From GCA-2733415 sp049614485 (lineage in GTDB: Bacteria > Bacteroidota > Bacteroidia > Flavobacteriales > Flavobacteriaceae), in assembly GCA_049614485.1 (NCBI GenBank), contig JBMZDR010000013.1, forward strand, positions 1 to 62,588: DNA of 62,588 nucleotides. Reading direction: 5' to 3'. Position 1 is the first letter of the stretch. Each line of letters starts with the position of its first letter. A program made the position numbers and the translations under genes. The notes under the pieces are model-generated. The model had not been told where the DNA came from. It ran no database searches and worked only from the letters and a program-made list of their open reading frames with translations. Below are positions 25,135 to 34,167 of the stretch, one piece after another.

Positions 25135-26241
25135 ATGCTTACAATTTTACTGTACGTCTTCATTGCTGTTACTGCAATACAAATACTATATTACTTATTA
25201 GGCTTTAGTCAATTTGCATTTGCAAAAACTAAAAAATACCCCCTAAAACAGCACCCGGTTTCTGTGTTGATCTGTGCAAAGAACGAGGCAGAAAACCTTA
25301 AAAATTTTCTTCCAAAAATTATCAAACAAGACTATCCAAATTTTGAAATTGTTCTGATTAACGACGCCTCATATGATGATACCTTAGACGTGATGGAAGC
25401 ATTTCAAGAGCAACACAAAAATATTAAAATTGTTAATGTTGAAAATAACGAAGCCTTTTGGGGAAATAAAAAATACGCTCTAACCCTCGGTATTAAAGCA
25501 AGTACCCACGATCACTTATTGTTTTGTGACGCTGATTGTACACCTAAATCCAACAGATGGATTACATCTATGAGCGCTCATTTTTCTGAAAAAAAGAAAT
25601 TTATTTTAGGTTATGGAGCGTATAAACACAAAAAGCATTCGTTATTAAATTCTTTGGTCCGATTTGAAACCTTACTCACAGCAATACAATATTTTTCATA
25701 CGCGAAAGCTGGAAACCCATATATGGGGGTTGGTAGAAACTTAGCCTATCAAAAAGCTGAGTTTTTCAACCATAATGGCTTTATGAGCCACATGAATATC
25801 AAGTCTGGCGATGATGATTTATTCATTAACGAAGCCGCAACAAAAGCAACCACACGTATTGCTTTTTCTGAAGAAAGCCATACTGTATCTATTGCACCAG
25901 AAACATTTACCGAATGGTTTCAGCAAAAAAGAAGGCATATTTCAACAGTAAAACACTATAAACTTAAAGACCAGTTTTTACTTGGTTTATTTTATGTAAC
26001 ACAACTCTTATTTTGGGTACTTTTCCTGATATTAATATGTACTCTTTTTCAATGGAAAATAGTAGTATGTATTTTTAGCATCAGAATACTATTACAATAT
26101 ATTATTTACGGTCTATCTGCAAAGAAATTAAAAGAACAAAATTTAATCTTCGCCATTCCTTTTCTTGAAATTGTTTTAATTCTATTTCAATTAACTATAT
26201 TTATAACTAATAAGGTCTCTAAACCAAATCATTGGAAGTAA
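25135..26241 (+). CDS. Family 2 glycosyltransferase, membrane-bound
   Basis: The 368-residue protein has a membrane segment at its start (about 2-22), a GT-A domain and two to three membrane segments at the end (about 285-360). The GT2 marks are all present: VSVLICAKNEAENL, the nucleotide-binding LINDAS, the DxD-like FCDADCTP, and the processive motif QQKRR. It would add sugars to a polysaccharide or lipid at the inner membrane; donor and acceptor are unknown. Its last ten bases overlap the start of the sigma factor gene, so translation is probably coupled. Confidence 0.92.
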   Translation: MLTILLYVFIAVTAIQILYYLLGFSQFAFAKTKKYPLKQHPVSVLICAKNEAENLKNFLPKIIKQDYPNFEIVLINDASYDDTLDVMEAFQEQHKNIKIVNVENNEAFWGNKKYALTLGIKASTHDHLLFCDADCTPKSNRWITSMSAHFSEKKKFILGYGAYKHKKHSLLNSLVRFETLLTAIQYFSYAKAGNPYMGVGRNLAYQKAEFFNHNGFMSHMNIKSGDDDLFINEAATKATTRIAFSEESHTVSIAPETFTEWFQQKRRHISTVKHYKLKDQFLLGLFYVTQLLFWVLFLILICTLFQWKIVVCIFSIRILLQYIIYGLSAKKLKEQNLIFAIPFLEIVLILFQLTIFITNKVSKPNHWK

Positions 26242-26798
26242 ACAACAACATCATTCAGTTTCAAATTTCCGAAGCAAAAAAAGGAAAACAAAGCGCGTTT
26301 AATTTCTTATTAGACACCTATTGGAGGGAAGTCTATGGGTTTCAACTCAAACGAACTCAAAATGAAATTGAAGCCGAAGACATTACTATTCAAACATTTT
26401 CAAAAGCCTTTCATAAAATTGATTTGTTTGATGAGCAATATAAGTTTAGCACATGGTTGATTACCATTTCTAAAAACATTCATTATGATTTTTTACGTAA
26501 AAACAAGTCTTCAATAGCTGCTAAAACGTCCAATGAAGACAATACATACATCTATGATATTGTTGATGAAACCCCATCTATTGAAGATAAAATAATTACA
26601 GAGCAAAATCTAGCGAAGCTTTTAAGAGATATTAAAAAGTTAAAACCACATTACCAAGAAGTTATTCAATTGCGGTATTTTCAAGAAATGAGCTATAAAG
26701 AAATTGCTCAAGAAATCAATGAACCAATGAGTAACGTTAAAGTAAAACTACTTAGAGCAAGAAAACTCTTAGCGGAAATTATCGCTAAAAATAAGTAA
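26232..26798 (+). CDS. ECF-type RNA polymerase sigma factor
   Basis: The 188-residue protein has sigma region 2 (about 20-90, with EAEDITIQTFSKAF and FSTWLITISKN) and region 4 (about 130-185, with YKEIAQEINEPMSNVKVKL). It is a small group IV sigma factor that directs transcription of an unknown regulon. The start is TTG at 26232, ten bases inside the glycosyltransferase gene. No anti-sigma factor or FecR-like gene is next to it, which is unusual for this class; the next gene, lipA, has its own promoter. Confidence 0.92.
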   Translation: MEVNNNIIQFQISEAKKGKQSAFNFLLDTYWREVYGFQLKRTQNEIEAEDITIQTFSKAFHKIDLFDEQYKFSTWLITISKNIHYDFLRKNKSSIAAKTSNEDNTYIYDIVDETPSIEDKIITEQNLAKLLRDIKKLKPHYQEVIQLRYFQEMSYKEIAQEINEPMSNVKVKLLRARKLLAEIIAKNK

Positions 26799-26845
26799 TT
26801 CACTCTTCGTTAAATACTACTACATTATATTGCCCCCCTCATCCC

Positions 26846-26876
26846 TTAGTTAATTAGGATTTTCTCTTTATCTTTG
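26846..26876 (+). promoter_or_regulatory. Promoter of lipA: TTAG, 19 bp, TATCTTTG
   Basis: TATCTTTG at 26869-26876 matches TAnnTTTG. TTAG at 26846-26849 is one base off the -33 TTTG at exactly 19 bp spacing. The ATG is at 26900. Confidence 0.6.
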
Positions 26877-26899
26877 TCGGCTCATAAAGAACCCATATT

Positions 26900-27772
26900 A
26901 TGAATACAGAAGAATCACACGTACTACCTCCTAAAGGAAAACCAAAATGGCTAAAAGTCAAACTTCCTGTAGGAAAAAAATATACTGAATTACGTGGTTT
27001 AGTTGACAAATACAAACTAAACACCATTTGCACATCTGGTAGTTGCCCAAACATGGGAGAATGCTGGGGTGAAGGAACTGCAACATTCATGATATTAGGG
27101 AACATTTGTACGCGTTCTTGTGGTTTTTGTGGTGTAAAAACAGGTAGACCAGAAACTGTAGACTGGGATGAACCAGAAAAAGTAGCCCGATCTATCAAAA
27201 TAATGAGTATCAAACACGCTGTATTGACATCTGTTGATAGAGATGATTTGAAAGACATGGGAACTATTATTTGGACGGAAACTGTAAAAGCTATCCGAAG
27301 AATGAACCCTGAAACGACTTTAGAAACTTTAATTCCAGATTTTCAAGGCATCGAAAAGCACCTTGATAAAATGATTGAAGTTGGACCAGAGGTTATTTCT
27401 CATAACATGGAAACCGTAAAACGTTTGACTAGAGAAGTACGTATTCAAGCAAAATATGAGCGTAGCCTAGAAGTTTTACGCTACTTAAAAGCAAACGGTC
27501 AAAAACGAACAAAAACTGGTATTATGCTTGGCTTAGGTGAAACTAAAGAAGAGGTTATAGAAACCTTGCACGATATCAGAAACGCTAATGTAGATGTTGT
27601 AACTATAGGTCAATATTTACAACCAAGTAAAAATCATTTACCAGTACAACGCTTTGTTACACCAGATGAGTTTGCCGAATATGAAAAAATTGGAAAAGAG
27701 CTTGGTTTTAGACATGTAGAAAGTGGCGCACTAGTAAGATCATCTTACAAAGCACATAAGCATATTTTATAA
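26900..27772 (+). CDS. lipA: Lipoyl synthase
   Basis: This radical-SAM enzyme inserts two sulfurs into octanoyl groups on lipoyl domains of pyruvate and 2-oxoglutarate dehydrogenases and the glycine cleavage H protein. The 290-residue protein binds two iron-sulfur clusters. The auxiliary ligands are C44, C49 and C55 (CTSGSCPNMGEC), with the Ser of RSSYKA at the C-terminus. The radical-SAM ligands are C70, C74 and C77 (CTRSCGFC). It is followed six bases later by a GAPDH gene. lipB is not in the window. Confidence 0.97.
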   Translation: MNTEESHVLPPKGKPKWLKVKLPVGKKYTELRGLVDKYKLNTICTSGSCPNMGECWGEGTATFMILGNICTRSCGFCGVKTGRPETVDWDEPEKVARSIKIMSIKHAVLTSVDRDDLKDMGTIIWTETVKAIRRMNPETTLETLIPDFQGIEKHLDKMIEVGPEVISHNMETVKRLTREVRIQAKYERSLEVLRYLKANGQKRTKTGIMLGLGETKEEVIETLHDIRNANVDVVTIGQYLQPSKNHLPVQRFVTPDEFAEYEKIGKELGFRHVESGALVRSSYKAHKHIL

Positions 27773-27778
27773 TTCATC

Positions 27779-28780
27779 TTGAGTCAAAAAACAAATATCG
27801 CTATTAATGGGTTTGGTAGAATTGGACGAAATTTATTCCGATTACTAATCAATAACCCAAACATAAATGTTGTTGCTATAAATGATTTAGCAGATGCTAA
27901 AACGTTGGCCCACCTATTAAAATATGATAGTATTCATGGCACAAGCAACTCTATTATCTCTCACAAAAAAAACAATATCATTGTTGACGGAAGAGAAATT
28001 CCACTTAGCAACCATTCTACTTTAGACGCCCTTAATTGGTCTCCTCATAAAATAGATTTTGTAATTGAAAGTACAGGAAAATTTAAAACCACTAAGCAAC
28101 TTCAACATCACATCACTAATGGTGCTAAAAAAGTTATTTTAGCTGTTCCTCCACAATCTGATGACATAAAAATGGTTGTTCTTGGCGTTAATGAACATAT
28201 CCTCGATGGTTCTGAAACTATTATATCTAATGCGTCTTGCACTACAAATAACGCAGCACCAATGATTAAAATTATTGATGAGCTATGTGGTATAGAGCAA
28301 GCATACATTACCACTATACACTCATTTACAACAGATCAAAGTTTACATGACCAGCCACATAGAGACTTAAGACGCGCACGTGCAGCAACGCAATCAATAA
28401 TTCCAACAACAACAGGTGCTGCTAAAGCTATAACTCATATTTTCCCTAAACTTTCTAATGCTATTGGAGGGTGCGGTATTAGAGTTCCGGTGCCAGATGG
28501 CTCCTTAACAGACATTACCTTTAATGTCAAAAAAGAAGTGAGCATCGAAACCATCAATGCTGCATTTAAAAACGCTGCCAACACCAATTTAAAAGGCATT
28601 TTGGCTTATACTGAAGACCCCGTAGTTTCTGTTGATATTATAGGCGACTCTCATTCTTGTACATTCGATTCTCAATTAACCTCTGTAATAAAAAAAATGG
28701 TGAAAATTGTAGGTTGGTATGATAATGAAACAGGATATAGCAATAGATTGGTAGATTTAATACAACTATTAAAAAAATAA
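27779..28780 (+). CDS. gap: Glyceraldehyde-3-phosphate dehydrogenase, type I
   Basis: The 333-residue protein is a full GAPDH: the NAD-binding INGFGRIGR at residues 9-17, the catalytic Cys154 in SNASCTTN, the catalytic His in ITTIHSFTTDQ, and RRARAA at the phosphate site. In most GAPDHs a second Cys follows four residues after the catalytic one (SCTTNC); here it is Asn (SCTTNN). The start is TTG at 27779, six bases after lipA, so it is probably translated from the lipA transcript. Bacteroidota often carry more than one GAPDH; whether this one is glycolytic or gluconeogenic is not shown. Confidence 0.94.
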   Translation: MSQKTNIAINGFGRIGRNLFRLLINNPNINVVAINDLADAKTLAHLLKYDSIHGTSNSIISHKKNNIIVDGREIPLSNHSTLDALNWSPHKIDFVIESTGKFKTTKQLQHHITNGAKKVILAVPPQSDDIKMVVLGVNEHILDGSETIISNASCTTNNAAPMIKIIDELCGIEQAYITTIHSFTTDQSLHDQPHRDLRRARAATQSIIPTTTGAAKAITHIFPKLSNAIGGCGIRVPVPDGSLTDITFNVKKEVSIETINAAFKNAANTNLKGILAYTEDPVVSVDIIGDSHSCTFDSQLTSVIKKMVKIVGWYDNETGYSNRLVDLIQLLKK

Positions 28781-28839
28781 GATTCTTCTTATAAAATTCA
28801 CCTTACAAGATTAACTCAAAAATTGTATCTTTATTTTCT

Positions 28840-31044
28840 ATGAAGAAACAATTAAAACTACTCTTATTATTTTCAGTTTTTATGGCTACTGGGCTAATGA
28901 ACGCCCAAACAAAAAATGACTTAGAAGAACAAATATTCATTCATTTAGAACGCGCCAGAGATTTAAAAGACATTCTTGACTACAAAGAAGCTTTAATACA
29001 CTGTAATGAAGCTTTAGAACTTGCTATTCAAATAGATGACAAAGAAAATGAAGCTACAACTTACAGAATTATCGGAAGCATTTTAATGTTAGATAACAAT
29101 TTAAGAGAAGCTTTACTTAAACTAAACCAAGCCTCAAAAATACAAAGTAACAATGGTTATAAAGAAGAGTTAGCTATCACGAGAAATGTACAAGGTTTGG
29201 TGCATACTGAACTGAAAAACTATGAACAAGCATTGAATTATTTTAATGATGGTTTAAAAATATACCGTTCTTTACAATTATTTAGTAACGAAACTGACAT
29301 TCTAAAAAACAAAGGGAAACTTTACCTTAAAAAAGAAGACTATAAAACTGCTCATGAAATATTTGAACAAGCAAGTAAAGACGCTCAAAAATTTGCCAGA
29401 GAATCCTCTAAAGCGGAGATATTTTTATACAATTCAAAAGCGCTAAATGGCTTAAATAAAAAATTTGAAGCTATAGAAAGTTGTAAAAAAGCAATTGATA
29501 TGGGGGTTGCAAATAATTACCCTTGGATTATAACTGAAGGCTACAAAACATTAAGTGAAATTCACGAAGCAAACGGAAATCCAACCAATGCAATTATCGC
29601 TTTAAAAACCTACAACGTCATTAGAGATAGTATTTATAACGTTAGAAGTGATAGGTTAACACAAGAAGAAATTGCCAAATTAAATTTTGCCGATCAAGAC
29701 AGACGTATTGAACAACAAAGTTTAATCATACAGCAAAGTGAAGAAAAATTACGTCAAAATAAAATCATGACTTTTTTAGGGTTAGCATTTTTAATTTTGT
29801 TCTTCTCGTTTATCATATTTCTTTACAACAACAATCAAAAACGAAAAAAAGCAAATTTATTACTTCAAAACACCAACCAACAACTAACTGTTGCTAAAGA
29901 GGAAGCTGAAAAAGCAACAAAAGCGAAAGCGAATTTCTTATCAACAATTACTCACGAATTAAGAACGCCTCTTTATACCGTAACTGGGCTAACAGACTTA
30001 TTATTAGATGAAGACCCTACTGAATCGCAAAAAGGGTATTTGAAATCACTTCGTTTCTCAGGAGATTATCTATTAAACTTTATTAATGACATCTTAGATG
30101 TTAATAAAATTGAAGCTCATAAAATTGAATTAGAAAGCATCCCTTTTAGCCTTAAAAAATTAGCTACAGAAGTTTTATTTACTCAAAACAAAGCCGCAAA
30201 AGACAACAACACTCAACTACACTTAAATATTGAAGAGAGCATTCCTGAATATGTTTTAGGAGATTCATTACGCATGTCTCAAGTACTTATCAACTTGATT
30301 AGTAATGCTATAAAATTCACCAAAAACGGAATAATTTATTTAAATATTAATAAAACTGCCATAACTGATAATTCTATTGATTTATTAATTGAAATAAAAG
30401 ATAATGGGATTGGAATTTCATATGATAAACAAGAAGAGATATTTGAAAGTTTTTCTCAAGGGTCAATACAGATTAACAGAAAATATGGTGGTACTGGACT
30501 AGGGTTAACAATTGTCAAAAATTTAATTGAATTAATGGGAAGTAAAATTCAGTTACGAAGTCAACCAAACATTGGAACTACTTTTTATTTTAACATTACA
30601 TTTCCATTAGCTAATAATAAAAGTATTGACAACCACACAACTAATGAAATAATCCCATCCGCACTACTTTCTGAACTTAAAGACAAGAGAATACTCTTAG
30701 TAGATGATGTAAAAATCAACCAATTAATCACGAAAAAAACATTATCAAAAAAAGAGATTATTTGTACTACAGCTGACAATGGGGAAGCTGCTGTTGAAAC
30801 CGCAAAAAACGAAAAGTTTGATTTAATTTTAATGGATATCCATATGCCTGGGATTGGTGGTATTGAAGCTACAAAAAGGATTAGAGAATTTGACAAAACA
30901 ATTCCTATAATTGCTCTTACAGCTATAACTATTGAAAAAGATGATCTTATTAATTTTAATGAAGCTGGATTTAATGATATTCTATCTAAACCATTTAAAT
31001 CTGATACATTCTTTAGAAAAATTTATTTGCAACTAACAAAATAA
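28840..31044 (+). CDS. TPR-containing hybrid histidine kinase
   Basis: The 734-residue sensor has a signal peptide (about 1-22), tetratricopeptide repeats in the periplasm (about 35-280), a coiled stretch, a membrane segment at about 308-328, and cytoplasmic kinase parts. The phosphorylated residue is His372 in FLSTITHELRTPL, followed by the ATPase boxes (ISNAIKFT, KDNGIGIS, GGTGLGL). A receiver domain follows, with Asp666 in LILMDIHMPG. There is no output domain, so the signal must pass to an unlinked partner by phosphorelay. The sensed cue is unknown. Confidence 0.94.
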   Translation: MKKQLKLLLLFSVFMATGLMNAQTKNDLEEQIFIHLERARDLKDILDYKEALIHCNEALELAIQIDDKENEATTYRIIGSILMLDNNLREALLKLNQASKIQSNNGYKEELAITRNVQGLVHTELKNYEQALNYFNDGLKIYRSLQLFSNETDILKNKGKLYLKKEDYKTAHEIFEQASKDAQKFARESSKAEIFLYNSKALNGLNKKFEAIESCKKAIDMGVANNYPWIITEGYKTLSEIHEANGNPTNAIIALKTYNVIRDSIYNVRSDRLTQEEIAKLNFADQDRRIEQQSLIIQQSEEKLRQNKIMTFLGLAFLILFFSFIIFLYNNNQKRKKANLLLQNTNQQLTVAKEEAEKATKAKANFLSTITHELRTPLYTVTGLTDLLLDEDPTESQKGYLKSLRFSGDYLLNFINDILDVNKIEAHKIELESIPFSLKKLATEVLFTQNKAAKDNNTQLHLNIEESIPEYVLGDSLRMSQVLINLISNAIKFTKNGIIYLNINKTAITDNSIDLLIEIKDNGIGISYDKQEEIFESFSQGSIQINRKYGGTGLGLTIVKNLIELMGSKIQLRSQPNIGTTFYFNITFPLANNKSIDNHTTNEIIPSALLSELKDKRILLVDDVKINQLITKKTLSKKEIICTTADNGEAAVETAKNEKFDLILMDIHMPGIGGIEATKRIREFDKTIPIIALTAITIEKDDLINFNEAGFNDILSKPFKSDTFFRKIYLQLTK

Positions 31045-31121
31045 TGGCACACTATTTGAATTATATGCTTTGAGTTAGTTTTTAAGATTTTTCAAAAAAA
31101 ATCTATAATTGATTAGTTTTT

Positions 31122-31155
31122 TAAGAGGCCTATTATTTAGGCCTCTTATTTTTTT
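31122..31155. terminator. Bidirectional terminator between the kinase and lpxK genes
   Basis: Arms TAAGAGGCCT at 31122-31131 and AGGCCTCTTA at 31139-31148, seven-base loop, T-runs on both sides. The lpxK stop codon is part of the right arm. Confidence 0.88.
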
Positions 31156-32135
31156 ACATAAGATACAACCAACTCATCAAAAGCCAACTTTTTAGAAACA
31201 AACGTTGTCATAATGGGTAAATAGCTAACATTAGAGAGTTTATCTTTTAAACGCATATAATCCTTTTCAGTCGTAATTACCAACTCTTTTTTGGAAAGCT
31301 GTTCAATTTCTTTATCGGTAAAATTATGATGATCTTTATAACGTAAATGTTCAAAATTTAATTCCTTTTTTTCAAGATAATCAACCAGTGGTTTCGGGTT
31401 TGCAATACCTGTAACAAGAGTAAACTTAGTTGTTTTCAGTAAGTCTATATTACAATTCCCCCCGCCTTTAATTGTATCAGAATAACCTATTGATGTAAAG
31501 TATACATCTTGCTTTACATTAAGCTTTTTTATAATTTCAATCTGTTTTAATTCAGAAATATCTTCAGGGCATTTCGTAACTATAATAACATCTGCACGTG
31601 TGGCTCCTCTTTTTGATTCCCGTAAATTACCCGAGGGTAACAAATAGTCATCAACAAACAAATCGTCAAATTTTGTTAGAAGGATATAAAATCCCGCCGT
31701 TACTTTTCTGTGCTGAAAAGCATCATCTAATAACACAATATCCGGATGTACTAATTTTTGCAAATTAGATATTCCATTTTGCCTATCGCCATCAACAGCT
31801 ACAGCAATTTCGTTAAATTTTGTATGAAACTGCATAGGTTCATCTCCAATATCATCTGCTGTAGAACCTTTACCAGCTAAAACAAATCCATTGGTTTTTC
31901 TTCTATACCCCCTACTTAAAACCGCTAACCGCCCCTCATTCTCAAGCAATTTAATTAAATATTCTATCATTGGTGATTTTCCCGTTCCTCCAACTGATAA
32001 ATTACCAACTGCAATAACCGGAAAATTATATGACTTGCTTTTAAAAATACCTTTATCAAAAAAGAAATTTCTAAGTGTCGTCACCAAATCATAAACTATC
32101 GATATGGGAAATAATATTTTTCTTAGCTGCCTCAC
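31146..32135 (-). CDS. lpxK: Tetraacyldisaccharide 4'-kinase
   Basis: LpxK phosphorylates the lipid A disaccharide precursor, the sixth step of the Raetz pathway, at the inner membrane. The 329-residue length is typical. The P-loop GGTGKSP is at residues 49-55 in VGNLSVGGTGKSPMIEYL, and the later VLLDDAFQHR and TGIANPKPL blocks are family marks. It proves a Gram-negative cell with lipid A. It is divergent from the NIF3-like gene with a 94 bp spacer. Confidence 0.95.
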   Translation of the reverse strand: MRQLRKILFPISIVYDLVTTLRNFFFDKGIFKSKSYNFPVIAVGNLSVGGTGKSPMIEYLIKLLENEGRLAVLSRGYRRKTNGFVLAGKGSTADDIGDEPMQFHTKFNEIAVAVDGDRQNGISNLQKLVHPDIVLLDDAFQHRKVTAGFYILLTKFDDLFVDDYLLPSGNLRESKRGATRADVIIVTKCPEDISELKQIEIIKKLNVKQDVYFTSIGYSDTIKGGGNCNIDLLKTTKFTLVTGIANPKPLVDYLEKKELNFEHLRYKDHHNFTDKEIEQLSKKELVITTEKDYMRLKDKLSNVSYLPIMTTFVSKKLAFDELVVSYVKK

Positions 32136-32182
32136 GATACGAAAGTAAACTATCTATACTGCACTTGCAAACGATAAATATG

Positions 32183-32190
32183 TATCTTTG
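32183..32190 (+). promoter_or_regulatory. Bacteroidota -7 box (TATCTTTG) for the NIF3-like gene unit
   Basis: TATCTTTG matches TAnnTTTG, 39 bp before the ATG at 32230. TTG at 32165-32167 is 15 bp upstream, a little close for a -33 element. Confidence 0.5.
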
Positions 32191-32229
32191 ATTATCACAA
32201 ATACAACTTATAATTTTAAAGCTTAAAAT

Positions 32230-33324
32230 ATGCTTATAAAAGATGTCATTGCACACATGGAAAGTTTAGCTCCTTTGGCTTACGCAGAAGGTTATGATAA
32301 TGTTGGGCTACTCGTTGGAAACAAAAACACAGCATTAACTGGGGTGCTTATTACTCATGACACTCTTGAAGAAGTTGTTGATGAAGCAATTGCAAAAAAA
32401 TGTAACCTAATAGTAAGTTTTCATCCAATAATTTTTTCTGGCATAAAGAAATTTAACGGTCAAGACTATGTTAATAGAGTCGTTATTAAAGCCATTAAAC
32501 ATGATATTGCAATTTATGCCATACATACTGCTTTAGATAATGTTCAGCATGGTGTAAACAGTACAATTTGTAATCAACTGCAACTTTCAAATCGAAGTAT
32601 TCTAATCCCTAAAAAAGAGTTTATATACAAACTAACCACTTACGTACCTGTAAAAGAAGCTGAAAACGTTCGTACAGCACTTTTTAATGTTGGCGCTGGT
32701 AATATTGGCAACTATGACCATTGCAGTTTTAATATATTAGGAGAAGGGACTTTTAAAGGAAATGAGCAATCTACCCCTCATGTAGGACAAAAAGGAAAAC
32801 TTCATACAGAAAACGAAATTCAGTTAAACATTACCTTTGAAAAACAGTTAAAACCTAAAATACTTCATGCTCTTTTTACAAACCACCCATATGAAGAAGT
32901 GGCCTATGAAATAACAGAATTAGCCAATACCTATCAAAAAATTGGCTTAGGCATGATTGGAGAGTTAGAAACACCGATGGATGAATTGGAATTTTTAGCC
33001 TTTTTAAAAGATAAAATGCACACTGAATCAATTAGACATTCTAAACTACTCGGGAAAACTATCAAAAAAATAGCCGTTTTAGGAGGGTCAGGCGCATCAG
33101 CTATAACACAGGCAAAAAACTCTGGAGCAGATGTTTACGTAACATCAGACTTAAAATACCATGATTTTTACCAAGCTGAAAATCGTATTTTATTATGTGA
33201 TATAGGACATTATGAGAGTGAACAATACACAAAATCACTTTTATATGAGTTTCTTAGTAAAAAATTACCTAATTTTGCAATCGTTTTATCAGTTATTAAT
33301 ACTAATCCAGTCAATTATTTTTAA
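32230..33324 (+). CDS. NIF3-like (DUF34) dinuclear metal centre protein
   Basis: The 364-residue protein is of the long YbgI/NIF3 type, with a PII-like insert of about 100 residues (about 130-235) between the two metal-binding halves. Ligand blocks are GYDNVGLLVG, SFHPIIFSG, IHTALDNVQHGVN and near the end CDIGHYESEQYT. GTP cyclohydrolase I type 2 is a common but doubtful name for this family; metal handling roles have been proposed. It starts a pair with the coiled-coil gene three bases downstream, a gene order frequent in Bacteroidota and some other phyla. Confidence 0.92.
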   Translation: MLIKDVIAHMESLAPLAYAEGYDNVGLLVGNKNTALTGVLITHDTLEEVVDEAIAKKCNLIVSFHPIIFSGIKKFNGQDYVNRVVIKAIKHDIAIYAIHTALDNVQHGVNSTICNQLQLSNRSILIPKKEFIYKLTTYVPVKEAENVRTALFNVGAGNIGNYDHCSFNILGEGTFKGNEQSTPHVGQKGKLHTENEIQLNITFEKQLKPKILHALFTNHPYEEVAYEITELANTYQKIGLGMIGELETPMDELEFLAFLKDKMHTESIRHSKLLGKTIKKIAVLGGSGASAITQAKNSGADVYVTSDLKYHDFYQAENRILLCDIGHYESEQYTKSLLYEFLSKKLPNFAIVLSVINTNPVNYF

Positions 33325-33327
33325 GAT

Positions 33328-34107
33328 ATGGCAAAGAAAAAAGAAATTTCAGTAGAAGATAAGTTAAGAGCATTATATAATTTGCAATTAATCGACTCTC
33401 GTATTGATGAAATTAGAAACGTACGTGGAGAGCTTCCTTTAGAAGTTGAAGATTTAGAAGACGAGGTAGCTGGATTAAGCTTAAGAGTTGATAATTTTAA
33501 TAATGATATCGATTCACTTAACACTCAAATTAAAGCGAAATTAAACGCAATTGAGGAGTCTAAAGTGTTAATGAAAAAATACACTAAGCAACAAGAAAAT
33601 GTACGTAACAACAGGGAGTACAGTTCTTTAGCTAAGGAAACAGAATTTCAAGAATTAGAAATTGAATTAGCTGAAAAGCATATTAAAGAATTCAAAGCTC
33701 AAATTGCACATAAATCTGAAGTTATTGAAAAAGCTCAAGAACGCTTAACAGATAAACAAGCACATTTAGGACACAAAAAAGACGCCTTGAATGAGATTAT
33801 TTCTGAAACTGAAAAAGAAGAAGAAGCGTTATTAGAAAAATCTGCTAAATACGAAAAGCAAATTGAAGAGCGTTTAATGATTGCTTACAACAGAATTAGA
33901 ACCAATGTAAAAAACGGTTTAGCTATTGTTGCAATTGAACGTGGAGCTGCTGGAGGATCTTATTTCACCATCCCACCACAAGTACAAGTAGAAATTGCTG
34001 GACGTAAAAAAATTATTACTGATGAGCATTCAGGACGTATTTTAGTAGATGCAGAATTAGCTGCTGAACAAAAAACAAAAATGGAAAAGATGTTTGCTAA
34101 ATTATAA
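33328..34107 (+). CDS. Coiled-coil zinc-ribbon family protein lacking the cysteines
   Basis: The 259-residue protein is a long antiparallel coiled coil (about 10-190) followed by the fold of a C4 zinc ribbon (PF02591, HP0958-like). In zinc-binding members the tail holds two CxxC pairs around the conserved PPQ and GRIL. Here the matching segments read AAGGSYFTIPPQVQ and DEHSGRILVD, with no cysteine at all. The fold is thus kept without metal. Relatives in Helicobacter (HP0958) help flagellar assembly; that role cannot apply here since no flagellar genes are seen. Expression is likely coupled to the NIF3-like gene, with which it overlaps no bases but sits three away. Confidence 0.85.
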   Translation: MAKKKEISVEDKLRALYNLQLIDSRIDEIRNVRGELPLEVEDLEDEVAGLSLRVDNFNNDIDSLNTQIKAKLNAIEESKVLMKKYTKQQENVRNNREYSSLAKETEFQELEIELAEKHIKEFKAQIAHKSEVIEKAQERLTDKQAHLGHKKDALNEIISETEKEEEALLEKSAKYEKQIEERLMIAYNRIRTNVKNGLAIVAIERGAAGGSYFTIPPQVQVEIAGRKKIITDEHSGRILVDAELAAEQKTKMEKMFAKL

Positions 34108-34130
34108 GTAAACTAAAATTTATATCTTAG

Positions 34131-34162
34131 AGCTGTCTTTTAAAAAAGACAGCTTTTTTTTT
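34131..34162 (+). terminator. Rho-independent terminator after the coiled-coil gene
   Basis: Arms AGCTGTCTTT at 34131-34140 and its complement at 34145-34154, T-run after it. The rluF start codon follows at 34168, so rluF must use a promoter inside this zone or read-through. Confidence 0.85.
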
Positions 34163-34167
34163 GAGTT

